37,072 bases of DNA from Heterostelium multicystogenum (taxonomy: Eukaryota > Evosea > Eumycetozoa > Acytosteliales > Acytosteliaceae): positions 1-37,072 of the forward strand of contig RCNN01000378.1 of assembly GCA_003667245.1 (NCBI GenBank). Reading direction: 5' to 3'. The notes beneath the pieces are model-generated. The model did no database searches. It saw nothing but the letters and a program-made list of their open reading frames with translations, and was not told the DNA's origin. This document shows, in pieces, positions 1-8,789 of this stretch. The translations under genes and the position numbers were made by a program. How positions within the stretch are numbered: the stretch's first letter is position 1; the number at the start of each line of letters is the position of its first letter.

Positions 1-119
1 CTTACCCTTACCCTTACCCTTACCCTTACCCTTACCCCTTACCCTTACCCTTACCCTTACCCTTACCCCTTACCCTTACCCTTACCCTTACCCTTACCCT
101 TACCCTTACCCTTACCCTA
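1..119. repeat. Telomeric repeat array (CCCTTA)n
   Basis: About 20 tandem copies of CCCTTA, read as TAAGGG on the minus strand, with a few 7-base CCCCTTA variants (near 35 and 66). The G-rich strand runs 5'->3' toward position 1, as expected for a left chromosome end. The array stops at 'ccctac' just before the 5S terminator. It differs from the AG(1-8) termini of D. discoideum. Confidence 0.95.
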
Positions 120-141
120 CTGACCAACAAAAAAAAAATAG

Positions 142-259
142 AGATACAGCACCACATGTTCCCCAATTGTCTCCAACTTGAGTACTTAGGTGGCCAGAAG
201 AAATTTGACTGCTCAGATCGGACGAGATGAGGTATTTTATTCTTTGTATGGCCGTATCT
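142..259 (-). rRNA. 5S ribosomal RNA
   Basis: Read on the minus strand, the segment begins GATACGGCCATAC and ends GGTGCTGTATC, and these ends pair to form 5S helix I. Inside it carry recognisable 5S blocks: CGTCCGATCTG (loop A/helix III region), AAGTACT and GTTGGAGACAA. The length of about 118 nt is normal. A run of T on the minus strand directly follows the 3' end (129-138), as for an RNA polymerase III terminator. It lies downstream of, and in the same orientation as, the LSU rRNA fragment, which matches the 5S position in dictyostelid rDNA. It looks intact; whether this copy is expressed cannot be told. Confidence 0.9.
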
Positions 260-338
260 ACTTTATATTGTTTTGATCTTAAACTTACGGAGTTTCATCG
301 GAAAAAAACATTGGTCCAAATCGCGCTTCCGACGAATT

Positions 339-540
339 AGGTGTACTTATTGCCCAAATCTCAAAGTCTACTATGAGAAAATAGGTGTACTTATTGCCCA
401 AAACGCTAAGTCTACTATGAGAAAATAGGTGTACTTATTGCCCAAATCTCAAAGTCTACTGCGAGAAAATAGGTGTACTTATTGCCCAAATCTCAAAGTC
501 TACTATGAGAAAATAGGTGTACTTATTGCCCAAATCTACT
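339..540. repeat. 44-bp tandem repeat in rDNA 3' spacer
   Basis: AGGTGTACTTATTGCCCAAA recurs at 339, 383, 427, 471 and 515, exactly 44 bp apart. The fifth copy is partial, ending near 540. Copies differ by a few substitutions (for example 'acgctaag' versus 'tctcaaag'). A degenerate 'gagaaaatagg' follows at about 568, where the LSU 3' end begins. The array sits between the LSU 3' end and the 5S gene, so it is the spacer downstream of the large rRNA transcript. A role in termination or processing is only inference. Confidence 0.9.
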
Positions 541-574
541 TAGGCATAGTGTATAATGTTTTTATCTGAGAAAA

Positions 575-1041
575 TAGGTAGCCTCAACATCTCGTAACTG
601 AGCGTTACTCGAATGCTTACAGCGCCTTTTTCTAAAAGAGTCGTCTACACTTTGAGAGTTACAATTGAGACTTAAGCTGAGGTTTTTTGTTACAATTTAG
701 TATCGATTCAAAAAGACTAACGCAGTCTCTCCGAACAAAATACATTCCCCAGGTTGTCGGTTTATCAATAAACGAAGCGTCCCCACTCCATTTAATATCG
801 CCACCATTGCTATTTAATGCTTTTAACCTTAAATCTCCAACTCTTATACGAGTTTAAAATATCTAAACTTCCGGCATGGATTCTGGCTTAGAGGCGTTCA
901 GCCATTATCCAACTGATGGTAGCTGCAGGTCACTGTCCTGTCGAACAAACCTACAGACCAGAGATCAGGCATGACAGTTCCTCTCGTACTAAATCATGCT
1001 ACCGTCAAGATATTCGTTACGCAGTTAATTAGATATACAGG

Positions 1042-1093
<52 letters not shown>

Positions 1094-1195
1094 TTAGAGG
1101 GTGAACAATCCAACACTTTGCGAATTCTGCTTCGCAATGATAAGAAGAGCCGACATCGAAGGATCAAAAAGCAACGTCGCTATGAGCGCTTGGTT

Positions 1196-1238
<43 letters not shown>

Positions 1239-1427
1239 AAGCCTAAGACAAAGGCATGTAAAGGATCGATAGGCCAGACTTTCGTCTTTCCGACTAGTAC
1301 TGAAAGTCAGAATAAAGGTGGCTTTTGCCCTTTTACTCTACGTGAGATTTCTGTTCCCACTGAGCCACCCTTAGGACACTTGCGTTATTTTTTAACAAAT
1401 GTGCCGCCCCAGCCAAACTCCACTTAA
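575..1427 (-). rRNA. LSU (26S/28S) rRNA, 3' fragment, 5'-truncated
   Basis: The minus strand carries highly conserved LSU domain V/VI blocks: GGCTGGGGCGGCACAT near 1404-1420, AACGCAAGTGTCCTAAG, AGTTACCACAGGGATAACTG near 1201-1222, the sarcin/ricin-type region, and GGATAATGGCTGAACGCC near 894-911. The 3' end is placed at about 575 by resemblance to other eukaryotic LSU termini, so that boundary is approximate. Homology stops abruptly at about 1427, in the middle of the gene, leaving roughly 850 nt. It cannot produce a functional LSU rRNA. It shares orientation with the 5S gene and faces the telomere, so the whole block looks like the end of an rDNA molecule joined to a chromosome. Confidence 0.9.
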
Positions 1428-1544
1428 TACCAATTGTGACTCCATTCAATATTGAACGATTGTGCCAGAGAGAGAATAGATAATCATTTAACAGAGTCCA
1501 GCCAGTGAACTTTTAAATAACTGATGCCAGTTCTCGATTGAATA
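1428..1544 (+). repeat. Left part of interrupted subtelomeric repeat copy A
   Basis: From about 1455 to 1544 this resembles 8790-8884; both contain agataat, gagtccag, tgatgcca and tctcgattgaata. In the second locus the matching sequence continues straight into material that here resumes only after the transposon, at 3472. The segment is therefore the left portion of a repeat split by insertion. Confidence 0.75.
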
Positions 1545-1571
1545 CACTGTGATTTTTTCGTCAAATTAGCA
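1545..1571 (+). repeat. Left terminal inverted repeat
   Basis: It starts CACTGTGATTTTTTCGTC. Its reverse complement matches 3445-3471 with a single mismatch at the fifth base. Confidence 0.92.
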
Positions 1572-1877
1572 TCCCCCAAATTAAATATTTTTAATTCCTC
1601 AAAAATAGCAATCACACAGTGTTGGACTCAAAATCAAAATAAAAAATGAAAAACAGGAAAGTTAATATGACTTTCAAAGCAGTAGATGCACGTTTTTATT
1701 CATGATTTTCGTCAAATTAGCTTTGCATTATTGAAAAAATGAAATTTAATATTAGTAAATATGCTTATATATTTGTTTACCTTTGTCTGATAGGTATATT
1801 CTTATGTATTCATCGAAGCTGTGGTCGTTCTTTTAACCATAAGTCTTGTGAGCCTGAGCATTATGCCTCGACTCTAA

Positions 1878-3172
1878 GTGTGGAAAAATAAAAGTTTACA
1901 TGGTTGCACTGCTTCTTCTGGATGTCTGAAATGCCTTGAAGTAGAATCGATTCAAAGTAACAACCGCGATGATATTCCTATTGGGAAGTTATCTCAACTT
2001 AAAGATGAATTGAGTATACCAGATGGATGGTGGGTGCACTTACGGAATACCTTTAAGCTATCGAGGAAATATTCATTATCTAGAATCAAAAAACAACAAA
2101 AAGGTAAATACATTAATAACTTAATTGAAATATTTAACTAAATGATATATATATATATATATATATATCTCTTACAAAAATAGAGGTGTTAGATAGAATT
2201 GGACTAAAGTTGAATAAACGAAATACAAGGTCCTATTCTAAGTTGGATGATCTATTAAAAATGGCTCTTGACAGAGAGCAACCATCAGTAGATGGAATAG
2301 TCGACCTAAAAATTTCACTGGATGGATGCAAGCTCTCCAACTCCAAAAGTGTAGTTATTGGAACCATCCAGTTGGTGTATCCAGGCAAGAAAAAGAGTAA
2401 ACTGAGATCACCATATGACTGCATCCAATTTTTAGTTTACGAAGGAGGAGAGTCAAACACTGAACTCAGATCTCACCTACGGGATTTTATTACCGACCTA
2501 AGAAGACTACAAACCAGCATAAAGATTCAAGGTATACTATTCGACCTGTTATTGTAGTAGACATGGCCTGTTTAATAAAATTATTGGGTTTATATTCTGT
2601 ATACAAAAGCAACTCTACATACCGATGCTGTTGGTGTTGTTGTACGAATAACCAAATTGGAGACATGAATATTGAGGCACACCAGTTAAGAAACATTTCG
2701 ACAATGGGAGAAAGCTTAACACCTACAAACGATAATGGATGTAAAGTAAGTACAAGTTATAGTAGACTGATGAATCAAATAATGAATACTAACATGTTAT
2801 TTTTTCAGGATGATCCACTTTTTAATTTAAAACTAAATTCCTATATCCCAGACACTACATCTTTTGATGAGTCAAGTTAAACATCAGACCAAGCTATTGT
2901 TGCTAAATGTAGCTAAGAATTCTGATTTTGATGCAACCATGTTGAATCATTTTAAACTTAACGGGATTAAAATGAGAAAGCAGACCTCCACCGAAGACAT
3001 CTATACCACCTTTCAGAATTCTAGATTGAATTATGAAAACTGTATCAACATACTTGAAAGTAGGAAAGGTATGTTGGATATCAATGCTGCCTATTGTAGA
3101 GATGGAGATGACCATATCAATTTATTAAACATCTATTTATTTAATGTAAATGAAAATAATCGCAATGTATAG
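1878..3172 (+). pseudogene. Transposase-like gene, degraded, DDE type suspected
   Basis: Exons are visible at 1878-2103, 2184-2531, about 2561-2744 and 2809 onward. Introns include 2104-2183, which contains an AT dinucleotide run, and 2745-2808 (GTAAGT...CAG). A segment with SLDGCKLS is followed about 90-100 residues later by VVVDMACLIKLLG and then STYRCCWC, a CxxC zinc-binding pair. An Asp, a second Asp about 100 residues on and an adjacent CxxC is the spacing seen in the RAG1/Transib DDE core, and similar layouts occur in other DDE transposases. The frame breaks near 2864-2880 and the protein ends (NENNRNV) with no recognisable catalytic Glu region. It is likely inactive. The start at 1878 may lie in an internal exon. 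Confidence 0.55.
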
Positions 3173-3207
<35 letters not shown>

Positions 3208-3220
3208 TTGCTGTGCTGTA
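3172..3220. repeat. GCT/GTT trinucleotide repeat
   Basis: Repeated TGTTGC hexamers directly follow the transposase stop codon. This is a simple sequence repeat inside the transposon. Confidence 0.9.
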
Positions 3221-3444
3221 TCAAATAACTATTATTTTCTTTTATTATTTATAACTGTGTATTGATTCATAAGAAAATGATCGATTAACTAGTCTAAATA
3301 AAAAAATTGTCAAATTTTGTATGAGTAACCTTCAAATCAGATCAGAAAAAGTGTGTTTTTTGGTAAAATTAATGTGGGTGATCTAGAAGGTAAAAATGAA
3401 AAAAACGCTAAGTCGATCAAATTAGTGTGGTGTTCTCATAGTGG

Positions 3445-3471
3445 TGCTAATTTGACGAAAAAATCATAGTG
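3445..3471 (-). repeat. Right terminal inverted repeat
   Basis: Read inward on the minus strand it begins CACTATGATTTTTTCGTC and mirrors 1545-1571. Confidence 0.92.
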
Positions 3472-4012
3472 AGAATATAATGATATCTTTTGAAGTCTCA
3501 AGAAGACATTTTTGTCGTGAAAGACTAATGATGGAGTTAGGATCCAAAGTGAGATTATTCGACCTGCATTATATCATTATTAAGTGACAGTGAAACTCTA
3601 GCGATGTTAGTACTAACATACCCGAATGAAATTGACCAGGTCCTTGATCAACTTGACGAGGATTTGCAAACTTCTCAGGAGTCAAATTGTATTGTCACTG
3701 TATGAACGAATTTGCCATTGCTATATTGGAACATTGGCCAACGAATGTAGAGCAATTGTTGCATAAACTATATCATTGATGAAATTGTTGGCTGAGTATG
3801 TGCCAGATGATCGAGAGCTATTTAAACAGTTGCAGTTGGTAAGCTCTCCATCTTCTGTAGAATGGGAAGCATCGGAATTCTGTCATAGTTAATCTGATAA
3901 TCTGTCATTGATACAGGACAAGAACATTAAGAAAGCCTAAATTTATTTAATTTCAATTAATACTCTGTATTCTACATTATGATTGATATAATCATATGAT
4001 GACATACAAGTA
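3472..4012 (+). pseudogene. Dispersed subtelomeric repeat copy A (right part), gene remnant
   Basis: It is similar to 8888-9373 (+) and, in its middle, to about 6590-6790 (-). Shared blocks include ctcaagaagacatttttg, accaggtccttgatcaactt and gatgatcgagagct. Conceptual translation gives protein-like pieces such as LAMLVLTYPNEIDQVLD and VPDDRELFKQLQLVSSPSS in different frames, separated by stops. It reads as a decayed copy of an unknown gene. The last shared sequence is 'tgatgacatac' near 4010. Confidence 0.7.
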
Positions 4013-4351
4013 TTACTACATCAAGTAATAATTGATTATCTTTATATCAATCGAAAATAGCAATACTTAAAAGAAAAAAAAAAAACAGTTGAAATGGGTT
4101 GTGTGAAACAATAATTTGATGTGAAGATCTTCATCAAGTAACTAAATAACTATATAAAACTTGATAATAGCAACAGAATAAAGTGATAGTTTGGGAGTGG
4201 GTTGTGTGGTGTGAAAAGTTGAAAATGAAATTTGACAAAAGTGTACAAATATGAGATCTAAAAATAAAAAAAAAAAAAAATAATAATTCAAAAAAAAAAA
4301 AACATTGTCCATTAAAAATTGGTGTGGGTAAATCAGGATTTATTTCAGGTG
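4013..4351. other. Non-coding AT-rich stretch
   Basis: It contains long A runs (near 4075, 4265 and 4290) and no ORF or RNA motif that I can support. It may include the 3' untranslated part of the minus-strand gene that follows. Confidence 0.6.
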
Positions 4352-4960
4352 TTAGGCTGGCTCTTTTTCTGAATGTTGAATTCTATCCCAATTGCCGTTT
4401 TTTATGTCCACGTCGCCAACAATGAACACGTTTACAAAATGTATTGGAGATGCCAGTGAGAATCCAGAAGTTCCTTTGATAAAGAAAACAGGATTGTCCT
4501 CAATCGAAAATTCTTGGTAATTTTGATTGAGGAACCATTCCACATTACTATCTAACTTGTGGACTAAGGCAAGTAGATGTTGTTGAGTTCTGCCAATCCT
4601 GGACTTCTTTGAACCAATGTAGAATAGGCGGAAGCTGTGAAAACGATTTAAATCCGTAAGAGTTATTCTCCAAGAATAACGTTCAGACCATTTAAGTGGG
4701 TACACTGATGAGTTTGGCAGCTCACTTGCATTAACATGGGGATTAGCCCTGAAAAACACCCCTTTTGGCGGATTACTGGTACTAGCAAGCTCATAGTCAT
4801 AGTGTCTGTCGGTTGCATTATGTGCTTTTAGCATTGCCACCTTTCCACTTGATTTGGTAGAATGGTATAAACCAGGTGATTCAATAGGCTTCTCACTTAC
4901 TTTGATCCATTCCCTTTTGATTGTTTTAAGGCTCCGTGATTTGGGTTTTGAAAGGGACCT
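4352..4960 (-). CDS. Unrecognised protein fragment, possible 3' exon
   Basis: The open frame runs from about 4960 to the stop at 4352 and reads through the ATG at 4840, so that Met need not be the start. The upstream part is basic (PRSLSKPKSRSLKTIK). The rest is mixed alpha/beta-like, with WSERYSWRITLTDLN, FYIGSKKSRIG and a C-terminal FVNVFIVGDVDIKNG. I do not recognise the family. It lies directly downstream of the exons at 5028-5779 on the same strand and may be their last exon, but the candidate splice (donor at 5028, acceptor near 4962) leaves the frame off by one. It is either the end of a decayed gene or a gene broken by a sequence error. Confidence 0.4.
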   Translation of the reverse strand, partial: RSLSKPKSRSLKTIKREWIKVSEKPIESPGLYHSTKSSGKVAMLKAHNATDRHYDYELASTSNPPKGVFFRANPHVNASELPNSSVYPLKWSERYSWRITLTDLNRFHSFRLFYIGSKKSRIGRTQQHLLALVHKLDSNVEWFLNQNYQEFSIEDNPVFFIKGTSGFSLASPIHFVNVFIVGDVDIKNGNWDRIQHSEKEPA

Positions 4961-5027
4961 AGGTTTTTGGAAAAAAATTGGTCAGTTGGCTAATCCATAA
5001 CAACTTTGAATGCAACTTATAACTTAC

Positions 5028-5779
5028 TGTAAATGGAATCTTCTTCTTCTTCAAGGGAGATTGCGTTGATGTTGATGTTGTTGTTGTCGTTGTGGTTGTC
5101 TTTTTCTCCGAGGTGCCTAACAAAACACTTGTGGAGGGTCTCGTTGTTGGTGGTTCGGTCCACTTTTATCATAGTCACATTTTCAATATTTTCCTCATCT
5201 TCTAGATGCTTGTGGTGCTTGTAAGGAATGGGTACTATCATATCACTATCGTCACTATGGCGCTTCTTTATAACCATGTAGTAATCATCTAAGTAACAAT
5301 TAAGAGGAATAAAGAAAGTAAGAATAAGACAAAGTATTGTTTTTATTGAATACATCATTGATATTTCTTGGATATTGCTTTGTGAAACTTACGTGGATAG
5401 ATACCGGTGTCCTGCTTCTATAGGGGTTTGAGTGTGCATGGATGAAGACATTGCTAGAGAAAAGAAGATAAGAAGAATAAGAAAAAGAATTGTTAGTATT
5501 GAATACATCATTGATATTGCTTTGTGAAACTTACCAGAGAAGTCATTTGATTGTTCTTGTTGGAGTTTGAGGTAACTACTGAGCTTCACGATGTCTCCAA
5601 AGTTGAATCCTATTTGCATCAGATGAGGATGGAATTTTGTGTCATTGAGAGCTTCATAGATAGATTTCAGAGTATTAAGGCCGGCTTTTCAACAAAGAAT
5701 CTGCTGTGATCGATGTACAACCAGCTTTGGTGAGAACCTCAGCAAGAGTTACTTCAGTTTCTTCTTCAGTCGATGACAT
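5028..5779 (-). CDS. Unrecognised spliced gene with near-duplicate introns (possibly broken)
   Basis: The start ATG is at 5779 (MSSTEEETEVTLAEVLTKAG). One extra base near 5690 shifts the frame; after it the reading continues GLNTLKSIYEALND and then IGFNFGDIVKLSSYL, a helical segment. Exon 1 ends at 5535. Intron 1 is 5454-5534, exon 2 is 5393-5453, and intron 2 is 5289-5392. Exon 3 (5029-5288) encodes KKRHSDDSDMIVPIPY, an Asn-rich patch and a Glu-rich end. The phase across intron 2 is also off by one. The apparent Met-plus-hydrophobic start MMYSIKTILCLILTFF lies inside intron 2, so it should not be taken as a signal peptide. The function is unknown; a SAM-like helical fold is a weak guess. Confidence 0.45.
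5289..5534 (-). repeat. Two near-duplicate adjacent introns
   Basis: The introns at 5454-5534 and 5289-5392 both start GTAAGTTTCACAAAGCAATA and share the following 'tcaatgatgtattcaata'. Intron 2 carries an extra 11 bases between those blocks. They flank a 61-nt exon. Confidence 0.8.
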
Positions 5780-6361
5780 TTTCAAAGAAAAAATATAATT
5801 ATAATGGATAAATATTTAACAAAATAAATATAAATAAATGAAATTCAATGATTGAGAAAGAGTTTTTCTTTGAGATCGATATTTACTAGAAATAATGACA
5901 CTTGTTATTAAATAACTATTTAGGTTCTTGTTTTATAGTTACACCCAAATTTGTCTGGTTTAACCATTTTTATTAATTAAATTTGTAGTAACTTCAATCA
6001 CATATTGGTTTAACAATCCAAGATAGTTCACAATGACTTGATTTATCTTCTTTATGGTGGTGATACACATCTTGTATTGGTAAATATCCACTTTTGAATT
6101 TATAAATTCAATAGTCGCAAGAAGTATACACCACATTATTTCTAAATAATGATCACTTAAGTCTTAATTGTCAATACCATCTATATTTAATACCACTATT
6201 TATAAATTTTATTAAACAAGACTAATTCATTTGGGTAATAACCAACTTTCTCTTACAAACAACTGTAGTTTGATGTTGTGTTTTGTTGAGTTGATGTTAT
6301 CCTCTTACCTGACTGTCGACAGAAGATGGGAGAGCTTGACCTCAGCACTGAAACCACTTGT
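5780..6361. other. Intergenic AT-rich stretch
   Basis: This is the upstream region of the minus-strand gene starting at 5779. I see no supported gene, RNA or repeat in it. Confidence 0.6.
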
Positions 6362-6790
6362 TTAAACAGAGCCACCAGTACACTCAGCTCCAGATCTGAT
6401 TATACAAGCTATCTTGTTCAGCTCGGTGAATGTAGTTATGAAATAGCACAACTGATTGTTATGGTAACTATTATATAAGTTAAGTCTATTTTCAATGGTG
6501 AATGCTAATTTTACATTGATTATCGATGTTATTGTGTAAGAATCAATAGAGTCTAACGGTGTAAGCCTAAAACAACTCTCAATCATCTCGGTAGCAACAA
6601 GATAACACTCATTTTCATCCATAACATCGTTTATACAACATTCGTTTGCCAATGTTCCAATATAGAAATGACAAATTCATTCAAACATTAACAACACAAT
6701 GAAATGAGAAGTTTGCAACTCTTCGTCAAGTTGATCAAGGAACAGGCAATTGCATTCGGTATGTTAGCTCTAACATACTACTAACTTTCT
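6362..6790 (-). pseudogene. Subtelomeric repeat copy B with residual ORF
   Basis: On the minus strand, 6590-6790 matches copies A and C: gttagagctaacataccgaa, 'ccttgatcaacttgacgaa', and a block encoding GTLANECC, where A and C have IGTLANECRAI-like or shifted equivalents. Here the frame stays open from 6652 to 6362 for 96 residues (MANECCINDVMDENECY...). It is Cys-rich at both ends (CC near residue 5, CTGG near the end), with no signal peptide and no family I recognise. It is the least decayed of the three copies, but its upstream part has stops. Confidence 0.5.
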
Positions 6791-7234
6791 ATCAAAAAAA
6801 CAAAACATTTCTAAATAAAAAAAATATAAAAATTGTTTATAGTCTTTTAGTCAATGGAAAAGAATGAGAATCTTCCATAAATAAATGTAGATCACTTAAC
6901 ATTCAAAAATCAAAACTATTTAAATCAAATCATACAGAATTATAACGGAGCCAAACTAATCTATTTAATAAACATAATTCAATGAAAATTTAAAGCTTGA
7001 TTTGGAAACTTGTAAATTAATTATTGTTTGGAAGAAAAATATTAACATGTCATGGAGAAACAAACAATTGAATTGTATTGTGAATTAGAGATTAACGTAA
7101 TAACTTTTTTCTGAAACAATTCCACATCAGTTATATCCTTTGGCAATTTTCATAAATCTATAGATTGAATTGATAAAATATGATTGCATTAATTAATAAA
7201 TTGATAGTAGATAATATAATTTATGATTACTTAC
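6791..7234. other. Non-coding AT-rich stretch
   Basis: I see no ORF or RNA motif here. The 7234 edge is a GTAAGT donor belonging to the protease pseudogene on the minus strand, so part of this could be its intron. Confidence 0.5.
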
Positions 7235-7870
7235 CCATTTTTCTCCCCAACTGGTTCCCCATGAATTCTTGATGATCCACTATTCTTGACCATTGATTAT
7301 ACCTGAACCACCAAGAGAATTGCATGATTTATAGTGGTTGAGCAAATTGGTTCATTATAGATACCTCCCGAATAGCTATAAAATGCATTGTTCTGACTTA
7401 TTTAGTGTGACTGGCAATTGGCCCATTTACTAATGAATTTGCTAATGAAACTTCACTTTGGGGTACATAGTGTAACTGGAAGTTGTATGTATTTCTTGGT
7501 ACAGATTTGCAAGATGATGGTTTTTTTGATGATCCAGATGAATATTGATAATTGGACCATATTTAAGTGCATGTGCTAAGCCACTTTGGTATTTTCCATT
7601 GCTACAGTCGATTAAATCTTGTTCACTGAGATCTTTTGATGAAGAGCCTGAATAAGAATAGCACTCTCTATTGCCGTAGCAGATGAAAAAATCATAAACA
7701 TGATCCACTTGACATTTGGTTTTTGACTGATGCAACTTTATCAAGAGATCTCCAATCAATATAAACACCCATCAGTTGTCTCTGAACTGGAGACACTGGA
7801 TTCTCAAATGGAATACCAATATCAGTTGAGTTGATATTATTAAATAATTTGTTTAATTCTATCTTAAAAC
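7235..7870 (-). pseudogene. Papain-family (C1) cysteine protease pseudogene
   Basis: In order on the minus strand: IDWRSLDKVASVKNQ, corresponding to the conserved start of the mature papain domain; GSC, the catalytic Cys, in SSGSC instead of the usual CGSCW; DLSEQDLIDCSNG; GGIYNEP; NHAILLVG, the catalytic His; and WIIKNSWGTSWGEKW, the catalytic Asn. The pieces lie in at least three frames. The frame breaks directly after the catalytic Cys, and a TAG replaces the residue before WIIKNSWG. A GTAAGT donor follows at 7234, so the original gene had a further exon. No I29 propeptide is visible upstream. It is a dead relative of the cathepsin family, distinct from the CAP-fused protease at 21012-22297. 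Confidence 0.85.
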
Positions 7871-7968
7871 TAAAATGAGTATAGTTTAGAGTTTATATAT
7901 CAAAGCAGCTTGTAATTTTTAATTCAAATTCAAATTCAAAATTGGATAACCGTTATAATATTTAAACA

Positions 7969-8467
7969 TCAAGTATATTTTATCATGATGAAGTTGTTGT
8001 TGAATGCGGTACCAGTTTTATCATTGTTATTTTTGCAACATATTCCAATCTGAGAACATTGGTATTTTATTAATATGAAATTCAAACTATTGAAACATAC
8101 AAATTTTTTATTAAATGTATATTGAAATTTGTTCTTTGCACATATCCAATTAGCCTCACAATCAGCAGTTGATATAATCTTTGTGAAATGGAAAGAGAAA
8201 TGTCCAATGTCTGTTGGTTTTTGATAGCTGAATATCATTAAACCTGTCTATGAATCTTGTATGATGATTAAAACCTTTCTGTGGACTACTAAGTGATGTT
8301 TGCGGAGAGCTATCCACTTTGAATTTTGAATATTGTATAGTTGTTTCACAAAATGAAAATAGATGATTCAGATTTACTGAGATTCTACGATGTGATTCTA
8401 TTGAGGCTTCCATATTTGTGTCAAAAATGAATGTTATTGATATTAATGGAAAAATTAGTTTCATCAT
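7969..8467 (-). pseudogene. Unrecognised possibly secreted protein, frame-broken
   Basis: The start at 8467 gives MMKLIFPLISITFIF, a short hydrophobic N-terminus like a signal peptide, followed by ESHRRISVNLNHLFSF and a Ser/Pro stretch. At about 8230 the frame closes, and an overlapping frame continues as SYQKPTDIGHFSFHFTK and a Cys-containing tail (DCEANWICAKNKF, CCKNNNDK) to the stop at 7969. The two frames read naturally as one protein if a single base is wrong. It lies upstream of, and on the same strand as, the protease pseudogene. I do not recognise the family. Confidence 0.35.
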
Positions 8468-8789
8468 GAAGCATACCTTTAGTTTAAAATATAGTTACCT
8501 AAAAACTTTGTGAATACTGATTATGTTTGATTGAGATCATCGTTTTGATTGAGATCATAATTTGAAGAAAATTTTGAAGTGGATTGATTTTGTGAACAGT
8601 ATTAAGAAACCATATCATCGACACCGTTGTTGAAGAATGTCATATTGAAACAAATGATAGTCTTAGTTCCAAACTCGGGAATTAACCTCATTGTATCCAA
8701 ATGATATCTTCAGTTTGTCGCACAAATATCAAGTAAAGAGTCATTAAACGTCATTGATCACCAAGTTGATTGCTCTGATCAAACATAAA
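8468..8789. other. Intergenic stretch
   Basis: I see no gene or structured RNA here. A short direct duplication, 'gattgagatcat', occurs near 8529 and 8547. Confidence 0.5.

Larger units (their letters stand above)
1545..3471 (+). mobile_element. DNA transposon with 27-bp terminal inverted repeats
   Basis: The ends 1545-1571 and 3445-3471 are inverted repeats matching at 26 of 27 positions. They begin CACTGTG (left) and CACTATG (right, read inward) and share GATTTTTTCGTCAAATTAGC. A shorter copy of the terminal motif lies just inside the left end at 1703-1721. The 1.9-kb body holds one spliced, broken transposase-like gene. The element interrupts a repeat whose uninterrupted paralogue is at 8790-9373. 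Flanks read 'tgaata' (left) and 'agaata' (right), a possible imperfect 6-bp or shifted 5-bp target duplication, not a clean one. The CACWRTG-like termini recall Transib/RAG elements, but CACTA/Chapaev-type elements also begin CAC, so the superfamily is unsettled. Confidence 0.85.

Noticed and set aside
339..540. CRISPR-like array
   Set aside because: The 44-bp units abut with no unique spacers, and the setting is a eukaryotic rDNA spacer.
1101..1427. 108-residue open frame on the plus strand
   Set aside because: It lies antisense to highly conserved LSU rRNA sequence; the open frame is incidental.
5017..5358. Signal-peptide protein starting MMYSIKTILCLIL
   Set aside because: The hydrophobic start lies inside intron 2, between a GTAAGT donor and a TTAG acceptor; the related frame at 5389-5619 likewise crosses intron 1.
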